Origin: Spartobacteria bacterium | Lineage (GTDB): Bacteria > Verrucomicrobiota > Verrucomicrobiia > Chthoniobacterales > Terrimicrobiaceae | NCBI GenBank assembly: GCA_947487745.1 | Contig: CANKXQ010000114.1 | Span: forward strand, 1-5,243 | Length of the DNA stretch: 5,243 nt | Direction of reading: 5' to 3' | Part shown: in pieces, positions 1 to 5,243 of the stretch | Layout of the letters: the number at the start of each line of letters is the position of its first letter | How positions within the stretch are numbered: position 1 is the stretch's first letter | Position numbers and translations under genes: made by a program | The notes under the pieces: model-generated | Databases searched by the model: none | Told to the model about the DNA's origin: nothing | Seen by the model: the letters and a program-made list of their open reading frames with translations, nothing else

Positions 1-304
1 CGCGATGTTCCTGATGCTCCCAACCCAAGAACGGATGCCCCACTACTTTGTCCAGCACCTCCTCCAACTTCTCCTGCGATTCAAGGCACAGGATGTCCAC
101 ATCGATCGACAAACGCCGGGGTTTATCCGTGAGCAGGAGAAGCGAAGTGCCGCCTTTAAAAATGAACTCCAACCCCGCTTTTTTCAAACGTCCGACCAAT
201 TCCAAGGCCAGTACGCACTTTTCGAGATTGCGGACATCTCTTGCCTTAAGTGCATTCGCTTGCTCGCGAAGCCAATCCTCGGAAAAGCAGGCTGGTGAAA
301 TCAT
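1..304 (-). CDS. AbiEii/AbiGii-family nucleotidyltransferase toxin, N-terminal part (cut by left window edge)
   Basis: Translating the minus strand from the ATG at 304-302 gives 101 residues with no stop before the window edge. The protein starts MISPACFSEDWL. It has the two sequence marks of the AbiEii/MNT-like nucleotidyltransferase fold: GGTSL at about residues 51-55, preceded by FIFK, and SIDVD at about 66-70, whose two aspartates (D68, D70) match the metal-binding DxD of the active site. In characterised AbiE systems this protein is the toxin of a type IV toxin-antitoxin pair and transfers nucleotides, which halts growth and can abort phage infection. The start is supported by GGAGG at 312-316, seven bases upstream. 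The gene follows the antitoxin in the same direction but is separated from it by 130 bases, whereas many abiE pairs overlap or nearly touch. The C-terminal two thirds lie outside the window, so whether the gene is intact is unknown. Confidence 0.88.
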   Translation of the reverse strand, partial: MISPACFSEDWLREQANALKARDVRNLEKCVLALELVGRLKKAGLEFIFKGGTSLLLLTDKPRRLSIDVDILCLESQEKLEEVLDKVVGHPFLGWEHQEHR

Positions 305-311
305 GCCACAA

Positions 312-316
312 CCTCC
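312..316 (-). promoter_or_regulatory. Ribosome-binding site of the AbiEii-type toxin
   Basis: GGAGG on the minus strand lies seven bases before the ATG at 304. It fixes the toxin start and shows that the toxin can be translated independently of the antitoxin. It lies just downstream of the hairpin and T-tract at 319-366. Confidence 0.75.
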
Positions 317-318
317 AC

Positions 319-366
319 AAAAAACCTACTAAGTGAGAATTTTTGAGTTTTTCGGAGATAGTAGGT
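319..366 (-). promoter_or_regulatory. Palindrome plus T-tract before the toxin (attenuator or operator candidate)
   Basis: Two perfect 8-base inverted arms, ACCTACTA (324-331) and TAGTAGGT (359-366), flank a 27-base spacer. On the minus strand the second arm runs directly into a run of T (319-323), which is the layout of an intrinsic terminator. However, the arms are AT-rich and the loop is long, so a strong terminator is doubtful. The alternative is a binding site for the AbiEi-type antitoxin, since AbiEi proteins are known to repress their operons by binding inverted repeats. The inner part of the spacer is a degenerate copy of the stem in the element at 410-447. Confidence 0.5.
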
Positions 367-456
367 CGAAAAAAATGCAAAAATATTCCCAGTAGGTGAT
401 TGCATAATCAAAAAACTACTTTCTCGGAATTTCTTCATTTTTCCGAGATCGTGGGT
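325..456. repeat. Pair of 42-base direct repeats with internal palindromes
   Basis: Bases 325-366 and 415-456 align without gaps at 29 of 42 positions (hand alignment). Both are preceded by a run of A. The first copy keeps perfect outer arms and has worn inner arms. The second keeps perfect 7-base inner arms and has worn outer arms. The heptamer AGTAGGT occurs at 360-366, again alone at 391-397, and inverted at 324-330. The second copy overlaps the last codons of the antitoxin gene. The pair most likely arose by duplication of one palindromic regulatory element. Confidence 0.6.
410..447 (-). terminator. Hairpin with T-tract at the antitoxin 3' end (possible intrinsic terminator or attenuator)
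   Basis: On the minus strand a perfect 7-base stem, CTCGGAA with TTCCGAG (plus-strand arms 423-429 and 441-447), encloses an 11-base loop that contains the antitoxin TGA stop (435-437). It is followed by AAAGTAG and then six T (410-415). The distance from stem to T-tract is somewhat long unless the outer bases also pair, which they do only in part. If it works it would cut transcription between antitoxin and toxin and lower toxin expression. Confidence 0.45.
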
Positions 457-1161
457 TTTACGGGACGGCCCATAATGTCTTCCATTTTGATTCCGTGCCG
501 CTTCATCATTTTAACCATCAAACCGAGGTCGAAGCATCGTTCGGACATCCACCTGCGGCTGGCTGCCTGCCGATCAGCTTCGTCGAGAATGCCCAGCCTT
601 CGGTTTTCCAGCAGCAATTCGATGAGCATCCGCTCAGGCGTCATCTCACCCAACTCGCGCCGCACACCGCGCACGACGACCTGCTTTTCACCAGAGACGA
701 AATCCGCTCCACTTTTTTTTGTGGGATTCACCACCACAGCCCAGCCGCTCTGCCGCAAAAACGCCGCCACATCCGACACTGTATCGCTCGGCACATTTAC
801 AAAGAGCGTTTCCTTGCCCAGCGTGTGCTCCAGCCACGGATTGATCTGGGCTGTGGACCACACGGCTTGCGACAGAAGAGGGAAACGCTTGGCGAGAAGT
901 TTGCCCAGGGCCGCTACAGGCTCGGAGTCGATTACCGCCCGCTCGGCAATGGGCGAATACCAACCACGACCGGCCGAATAAATTTCGCCATTGGCCATCG
1001 GCAATCACTTCAGAGAGGTAGCCGCGCAGGGTGTTCGGCGAAACCTCGAGCATACGCACACGCACCCAAGCCAGTGAGACATAACGATGCTTTGCCGCCG
1101 CTTTCCCGAGAATTTGGGAAAGGGTAGCTTTGGCGCTGGTAGATTTGGGGCGTCGAGGCAT
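435..1161 (-). pseudogene. AbiEi-type antitoxin, frameshifted near codon 56
   Basis: This is the antitoxin half of an AbiE type IV toxin-antitoxin pair; AbiEi proteins combine a DNA-binding N-terminus with an antitoxin C-terminal domain. The N-terminal part, read from ATG 1161, is a winged-helix-like segment running through LRGYLSEVIADG. In that frame the next residues, QWRN, leave the family pattern. The expected continuation, GEIYSAGRGWYS, is in another minus frame, which runs to the TGA at 435-437 and includes LAKRFPLLSQAVWST and a C-terminus ending PTISEK. At the junction two 7-base units lie in tandem on the minus strand: CGATGGC (1000-994) and CAATGGC (993-987). Dropping one gives GAT GGC GAA ATT and restores a single 239-residue protein. 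It starts 14 bases after the GTPase stop with no clear Shine-Dalgarno. It may be a real inactivation, a sequencing error, or two separately translated pieces (TTG 1004 or ATG 998 could start the second). Assignment to AbiEi rests on motif resemblance and the adjacent AbiEii-type toxin. Confidence 0.75.
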
Positions 1162-1175
1162 GGGAGTAGAGAAGA

Positions 1176-2279
1176 TTATTCTACAGCCGAGTTCCTGATG
1201 ATTTCTTCGAGAATTTCTCTGGCGAGGCTTTCTCCTTCTTGCACAAGATCCTCAGCCAGCATGAAAGTGGATTGCCACCCGATGCCTGCTGAAATGAGAG
1301 GGCCGACAAACGGAATCCATTTACTGAAAGATTTTGCAACTGTTCTACCTGCGATTGACTTAATAATTTGAGTAATACCTTCCTTTGCAATATACTTCGC
1401 CGCAAACTGCGCGATTTTTGCGAGAAGCGCAGGAATCTTGTCAGCGTCAAGATACCTCTTGATAAATTCAAACTGCTCTCCAGAGAGTCCATAGGTGTGT
1501 AAAACCTCATTGCCAAATTGAATTATGATTCTGCTATAAGCGGCGACATCCAACCCAGGGATTGGATTAAGGCCATTCGCAGCAGATAGTCCGGCGTAAT
1601 ACGGAATCCTATCCCTTAAAAAATCAGACTTTTTTTGGAGGGTTTTCCTGCTCAAGGTGGCCATATCGGCCGTGAATCTTTGTTGTTTAAGGCCTTTTAG
1701 TGATTCGGAGATATCTATTAGCAATTCAGGAAGGTCATATTTTGTCGGGTGGCGCCCAGAGGTAAGATAGATTTTTTCAGGACAGGAATCACCGAGATTT
1801 TCTCGGATATTATGAAATATTATTTCCCTAACATCCAACTCACTAAACTTTTTATCATGCTTTCCATTCTCAACATCCGCATCAAACTTATTTCTAATTA
1901 TGAAACACTTTTTCCCATGGGCGGTCAGTTCTTTAAATAATGATATGTCGTGATCTACAAAACGATTAAAAGTAACAATTAAAAAGCAGTCATATCCAAG
2001 CAAACCCAGCCTTTCAACATAAGTATCGCGAGGCCATTTTTGAGTGCCGCATCCAGGCAAATCTGTAAAAATAATTCCGCCATGCTGATAATCATGCGGT
2101 TCATTAGTTTGTTCAACAACGCCAGGTTCGGCAATGCGCTCTCCAGCAATAGCATTTAGCAAAGTGGACTTTCCGCTTCCAGTGACACCGATTATCCCAC
2201 ACCTAACCGTCGTTTTCTCAAACTCTTCGATTTTGCTTCGGCACTGCTCGGCAAAGTCAGTATAATTTTCGGCGCTCAT
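1176..2279 (-). CDS. IRG-like (interferon-inducible GTPase type) GTPase with helical C-terminal half
   Basis: This 367-residue protein is complete from ATG 2279 to TAA 1176. The G domain is clear: P-loop GVTGSGKS (31-38), DLPG (73-76, G3) and NKFD (130-133, G4), with TSGRHP near 173-178 as a likely G5. The stretch YDCFLIVTFNRF (96-107), the IIRNKFDAD segment and the later KYDLPELL (180-187) follow the order seen in immunity-related GTPases, which in vertebrates coat and disrupt pathogen vacuoles. The second half is helical: NPIPGLDVAAYSRII (238-252), then a hydrophobic, glycine-rich segment KWIPFVGPLISAGIG (320-334). That pattern fits both the IRG C-terminus and DUF697-type membrane-associated GTPase partners. 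No signal peptide is seen. It is markedly AT-richer than its neighbours, suggesting separate acquisition. The likely role is defence or stress-triggered membrane action; this is inferred, not shown. A generic dynamin/YeeP-like GTPase is the alternative. Confidence 0.85.
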   Translation of the reverse strand: MSAENYTDFAEQCRSKIEEFEKTTVRCGIIGVTGSGKSTLLNAIAGERIAEPGVVEQTNEPHDYQHGGIIFTDLPGCGTQKWPRDTYVERLGLLGYDCFLIVTFNRFVDHDISLFKELTAHGKKCFIIRNKFDADVENGKHDKKFSELDVREIIFHNIRENLGDSCPEKIYLTSGRHPTKYDLPELLIDISESLKGLKQQRFTADMATLSRKTLQKKSDFLRDRIPYYAGLSAANGLNPIPGLDVAAYSRIIIQFGNEVLHTYGLSGEQFEFIKRYLDADKIPALLAKIAQFAAKYIAKEGITQIIKSIAGRTVAKSFSKWIPFVGPLISAGIGWQSTFMLAEDLVQEGESLAREILEEIIRNSAVE

Positions 2280-2439
2280 TTCCCATCCCCTCCACCAAGG
2301 ACAACAGCCCTCGATGCGATTGTTTCTCCAGTTCTTTTATTTTTCATGTTAGTGTTTTATATGTATTAGCAGTTGTTTTTCTTGGTCTTCGTCATTTTTA
2401 TCGACTCGAATTAGTAATTTTTTGTGTTATTCAACAACA
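2280..2439 (-). promoter_or_regulatory. AT-rich gap between helicase and GTPase; probable promoter region of the GTPase unit
   Basis: This 160-base stretch is AT-rich in its helicase-proximal part and carries no recognised gene. It is the only sizeable non-coding space upstream of the GTPase and AbiE genes, so their promoter probably lies here. A TATAAA-like -10 candidate occurs on the minus strand around 2360, but no convincing -35 stands at the right distance. No GC-rich hairpin followed by T was seen after the helicase stop, so read-through from the helicase is possible. A 23-codon minus-strand frame (2276-2347) ends by overlapping the GTPase start codon. Confidence 0.35.
2289..2293 (-). 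promoter_or_regulatory. Ribosome-binding site of the GTPase
   Basis: GGAGG on the minus strand lies nine bases before ATG 2279 and supports this start. The overlapping ATG a few bases upstream is in another frame and would not give the GTPase. Confidence 0.7.
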
Positions 2440-5243
2440 TCAAGTCGCAGGGAGTAGAATATAAACACCGAGGACATCCATCGGGAGGACAGGGTAAACG
2501 ACGCCGAAGCGTTTTTTCTCTACGAGGGATGAAAAGCGTTCGTGAGCTTCGACGAGGTGCTGGCAGCGTTCTTCAGCGAGTTTGTCAAAGGCGGGGCGCA
2601 GCTGTGGAAGTGAGGTAATAGCTTCGTTGACCAGGCGAGCGCTGCGCTCGGGTGCGATGTCGCCGCTTGCTTGCGCAATGGCAAGGAGTTCCTTGGCTTC
2701 TTGGCTGGGCAGATAGCTCTCATCCCCCGGAGTGCCTCGATAGCCCCAGAGTAGCATCTCCTCAGCGACAAGTTGGTGACCGGAGGGTTTCAGCTCCTCG
2801 ATGACATTTCGGCAACGGAACATAAGGAGCGTGGTGGTGGTTTTTACCGCAGCTGTGCGAAGCACGGAAGCGCGGGCGGCTTTGAATTTGTCTCTCGAAA
2901 TACTGTGAGCGAGGACGATCTGGCAAAGCTGCTCTACGAGCGGATGGTTTCGACCGATGTAGATGTGGTTCTCCGGAGTAGGCGACTCGAAGGAAACCTT
3001 GAGAATCGACTCTGAGGGCAGCAGAGACTTCGCCGAGGGAGGAAGGTTGAATGTGTAAAGGAGGTAGCCGGATTTTTCACGGTCGATCTGGACGCCAAAG
3101 ATGGTGCGGAGGCCTTCAACAACAAACCGCTCCACGGCATCGGGAGAGCCGATAGCTTCGTCGTTTTCGCGAAGGTCTTTTTCGATCTCATCGGCCTTGA
3201 TGGCGTGTTGAGCGAAGATGGATCGGCTGTGGGTGGCGAGGTCGGCGGCTTTTTTGTATTTGTCGGTGACCTCAATCTCAATCTTGCGGGCTTCGTTGAA
3301 CTCCTCGAAGTCGAACTCGACTTGGTTGTTATTTTTGCCGCGACGGGTGCTGATCTTGCGGTCGGGGTTGAGGAGGAGCGATTGAGTAATCGTGTCGATG
3401 ATGCTCTTACTGTCCTCAGGGAAAGGCACATTGATGCCGGTGGCGCGCTTGATCTCGCGCACCTTGCGAAGAATGACATCAAGGACGACACCATCGACGG
3501 CGCTGTCCTTGGAAAACAGGAGGTAGGCTTTGACTTCCTTGGCCCGCTGGCCGAAGCGGTCCACACGGCCCTCGCGTTGTTCCAGGCGATTAGGATTCCA
3601 AGGCAGATCGTAATGGAGCACTGCGGTGAAATGTTCGTGGAGGTTGATGCCCTCGGAAAGGCAGTCTGTAGCTATGAGGACGCGCTGACGGTGGGCTCCC
3701 ATTTTTTCGATGCGCTCCCTGCGGTCTTCATCGGGCGACTCCGAGGTAACGACTTGGATTTCGACTTTGGGAAATTTCTTGGCAAGCAGGGGTGCGAGCT
3801 GTTCGCCAAGATAGATGGCTGTCTGGATGTAGCGGCAGAAGATAACGGGATTGTAGCCTTTATTGAGCCATTCCTCCGTGATCATGCGGGCGGCTTCGAG
3901 TTTGTGATCGAACTTAGGGCCAGTGAGTGCGGCGAGTTCCTTTTCAAAGTCGCGCATGCGGCGTTGCTGGGAGTCCGACCAGCCGGCGCCCTCTACAACT
4001 TCAACCGGAGCGAGGTCGGATTCGTGGCCTTCGGGATGGTCATGAACCGGCTCTGAGGTGTCTGCATCTTGAATCGACCCCTCGTCCAACTTGGCGCGTC
4101 TCGCACGGAGCATCGCAACTCCAGCGGCTGGGCTGGACATGACCCCACGAAGAAGCCCCAGGGCGGTCCAGTAGTGAACTCGTTTTTGCCTGTCTGGTGC
4201 GGAGTCGCCAGCTACGAGATTGCGGGCAAAATCGAGAATTTTATCAAAGAAGGCGCGGTATGCCTGGGAAAGATCGTAATCGAACTCGCCTGAGTCCCGC
4301 TTCGGAAATGGGGTGTCCTCATTCATCCAACGCTCTACATCCTGCCGACGGCGCTGAATGAAGTGGCGGGCGAGGCGTTGGCGTTCCGGTTGAGATGCCG
4401 TGGCGACATTCAGCGTTTCAAACTCCGGGTGGAGGAGGCCAAGAAGAGAGCCGAACTCTTCTGGTTTTCCACTGTGGGGCGTTGCCGAAAGCATGATCAA
4501 GTGTTGCCCAGGTTTTGCAGAGATTTCGCTGACGAGCGAATGCCGCTGCTGCTGTGAGGTGGAGGCACCTTGGGGGCGCGCACAGGTATGGACTTCATCG
4601 ACAATCACCAATTCAGGGCACTCGTTGATGAAGGTCGCACGGCGAGAGTCCTGCTTGATGTAGTCGATGGAAAGAACCTGAAACGGATAGTATTGATAGA
4701 CGGAGGTATCGCCTTGGATTTCGCGGTCGAGCCGGGCTTGTGTGCTGGAGCGGATGACTACTGCCTCCACGCCGATTTTGTCTTGGATTTCCTTCTGCCA
4801 CTGGTCGCAAAGGTGAGGTAAGCAGACGACGGCAAATCGGCGAATCTTTCGACGGTCCAGTAACTCCCTAACCACAAGCAAAGCCTCCACTGTTTTACCC
4901 ACGCCAACATCGTCAGCGATGAGGAGACGAATCTGGTCCTGTCGGAGGGCCATAACCAGCGGAACCATCTGGTAGCTGCGCGGGCGGAACGAAATCTTCG
5001 CCAGCGAACGAAAGGGTCCAGCTCCACTTCGGAAAGCAAGCCGGGCAGCATCATGCAAGTATCGAGCTCGGGCAAAGTCACCAAGGTCGTTTGCATCGGG
5101 ATTGGGGAACTCGGCACTCTGAGGCTTGTCGGCGGCTTCTGCTAAAGGAAGGAATATGCCAGTCGCTTCATCATCAGAGCCACCAAGAGGCTTGATCAGC
5201 AGCAAGTCTGCGTCGTCGGATGGCAAGACAACCCAATCGCTGT
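2440..5243 (-). CDS. SNF2/RapA-type helicase of a DISARM/BREX-like defence locus, missing its N-terminal end (cut by right window edge)
   Basis: This superfamily 2 DNA translocase/helicase has 933 residues in the window and ends at TGA 2440-2442. Counting from the TTG at 5226, the ATPase motifs are DDVGVGKT (105-112, Walker A), CLPHLCDQW (135-143), DEVH (210-213, motif II), SATP (247-250), VIFCRY (461-466), ATDCLSEGINLHE (519-531) and REGRVDRFGQ (551-560, with the motif VI arginines). About 300 residues follow the helicase core, ending VLPMDVLGVYILLP, a tail I associate with helicases from defence loci. The frame stays open past the TTG to the window edge and reads SDWVVLPSDDADLLL, which continues the family's N-terminal pattern, so the TTG is not the true start and probably only a short N-terminus is missing. 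In related loci such helicases work with DNA methyltransferases and ATPases to restrict phage DNA; those partners would lie to the right. DrmD of DISARM is one possible identity, but no methylase or drmA/B/C gene is visible here. Confidence 0.9.
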   Translation of the reverse strand, partial: SDWVVLPSDDADLLLIKPLGGSDDEATGIFLPLAEAADKPQSAEFPNPDANDLGDFARARYLHDAARLAFRSGAGPFRSLAKISFRPRSYQMVPLVMALRQDQIRLLIADDVGVGKTVEALLVVRELLDRRKIRRFAVVCLPHLCDQWQKEIQDKIGVEAVVIRSSTQARLDREIQGDTSVYQYYPFQVLSIDYIKQDSRRATFINECPELVIVDEVHTCARPQGASTSQQQRHSLVSEISAKPGQHLIMLSATPHSGKPEEFGSLLGLLHPEFETLNVATASQPERQRLARHFIQRRRQDVERWMNEDTPFPKRDSGEFDYDLSQAYRAFFDKILDFARNLVAGDSAPDRQKRVHYWTALGLLRGVMSSPAAGVAMLRARRAKLDEGSIQDADTSEPVHDHPEGHESDLAPVEVVEGAGWSDSQQRRMRDFEKELAALTGPKFDHKLEAARMITEEWLNKGYNPVIFCRYIQTAIYLGEQLAPLLAKKFPKVEIQVVTSESPDEDRRERIEKMGAHRQRVLIATDCLSEGINLHEHFTAVLHYDLPWNPNRLEQREGRVDRFGQRAKEVKAYLLFSKDSAVDGVVLDVILRKVREIKRATGINVPFPEDSKSIIDTITQSLLLNPDRKISTRRGKNNNQVEFDFEEFNEARKIEIEVTDKYKKAADLATHSRSIFAQHAIKADEIEKDLRENDEAIGSPDAVERFVVEGLRTIFGVQIDREKSGYLLYTFNLPPSAKSLLPSESILKVSFESPTPENHIYIGRNHPLVEQLCQIVLAHSISRDKFKAARASVLRTAAVKTTTTLLMFRCRNVIEELKPSGHQLVAEEMLLWGYRGTPGDESYLPSQEAKELLAIAQASGDIAPERSARLVNEAITSLPQLRPAFDKLAEERCQHLVEAHERFSSLVEKKRFGVVYPVLPMDVLGVYILLPAT

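Noticed and set aside
5..332. Plus-strand open frames at 5-298 and 48-332
   Set aside because: They lie opposite the toxin, whose minus-strand GGTSL and SIDVD motifs and ribosome-binding site are far better evidence.
376..404. TGCAA/TTGCA inverted repeat
   Set aside because: Five-base arms 19 bases apart are expected by chance in AT-rich DNA.
996..1004. TTG 1004 or ATG 998 as the true start of the antitoxin gene
   Set aside because: The resulting protein would lack the winged-helix segment that is encoded just upstream in another frame, and there is no clear ribosome-binding site. It is kept only as an alternative in the antitoxin entry.
400..1127. Plus-strand open frames at 400-981 and 495-1127
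   Set aside because: Both are antisense to the AbiEi-type antitoxin, whose minus-strand frames carry recognisable sequence. Their low-complexity, arginine- and serine-rich or histidine-rich translations look like shadows.
688..1161. A separate 157-residue protein read in the antitoxin N-terminal frame
   Set aside because: Only the first 56 or so residues look like a real domain. The rest overlaps the well-supported antitoxin C-terminal frame and has no family resemblance.
2400..2440. Terminator after the helicase stop
   Set aside because: Only a four-base TGTT/AACA pairing was found, which is too weak to call.
2934..3566. Minus-strand open frame of 210 codons
   Set aside because: It is a shifted-frame shadow of the helicase, with an alanine-, serine-, proline- and arginine-rich composition and no motif.
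3205..4056. Plus-strand open frame of 283 codons
   Set aside because: It is antisense to the helicase core, including motifs IV-VI, which are well conserved in the minus frame. Its own translation resembles no known family.
5224..5226. TTG as the start codon of the helicase
   Set aside because: The frame continues upstream without a stop to the window edge and reads SDWVV, which fits the family. The gene is cut, not started, here.

Overview
The window is a compact piece of bacterial accessory DNA in which every supportable gene lies on the minus strand. Reading in the direction of transcription, from right to left, it holds: (1) the C-terminal 933 residues of a large SNF2/RapA-type helicase of the kind found in DISARM, BREX-like and DUF1156/DUF499 defence loci, running off the right edge; (2) an AT-rich 160-base gap; (3) a 367-residue GTPase that resembles the vertebrate immunity-related GTPases (IRG) along most of its length and has a helical, probably membrane-associating C-terminal half; (4) an AbiEi-type antitoxin gene that starts 14 bases after the GTPase stop and is broken by a frameshift at about codon 56; (5) a 130-base gap with palindromic repeats; (6) the first 101 codons of an AbiEii-type nucleotidyltransferase toxin, running off the left edge.

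The host cannot be named from this sequence. GGAGG ribosome-binding sites sit in front of the GTPase and the toxin. The helicase and toxin-antitoxin genes have moderate GC: hand counts give 53% at 3601-3660 and 57% at 841-900. The GTPase is much more AT-rich, with 35% at 1681-1740 and 33% at 1861-1920. This mosaic, together with the gene types, points to a defence island assembled from parts of different origin.

The helicase probably belongs to a multi-gene restriction or methylation-like system whose other genes lie beyond the right edge. The GTPase and the AbiE pair look like one transcription unit, because the antitoxin has no visible promoter or Shine-Dalgarno sequence of its own. The toxin has a good ribosome-binding site but sits behind two related hairpins, each followed on the minus strand by a T-tract. 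These may attenuate the toxin transcript or act as operator sites for the antitoxin.

The best leads are the IRG-like GTPase in a defence context, the 7-base near-tandem duplication that exactly accounts for the antitoxin frameshift, and the duplicated palindromic element between antitoxin and toxin. No tRNA, rRNA, CRISPR array, transposase or attachment site was seen. The plus strand carries only antisense shadows of these genes.
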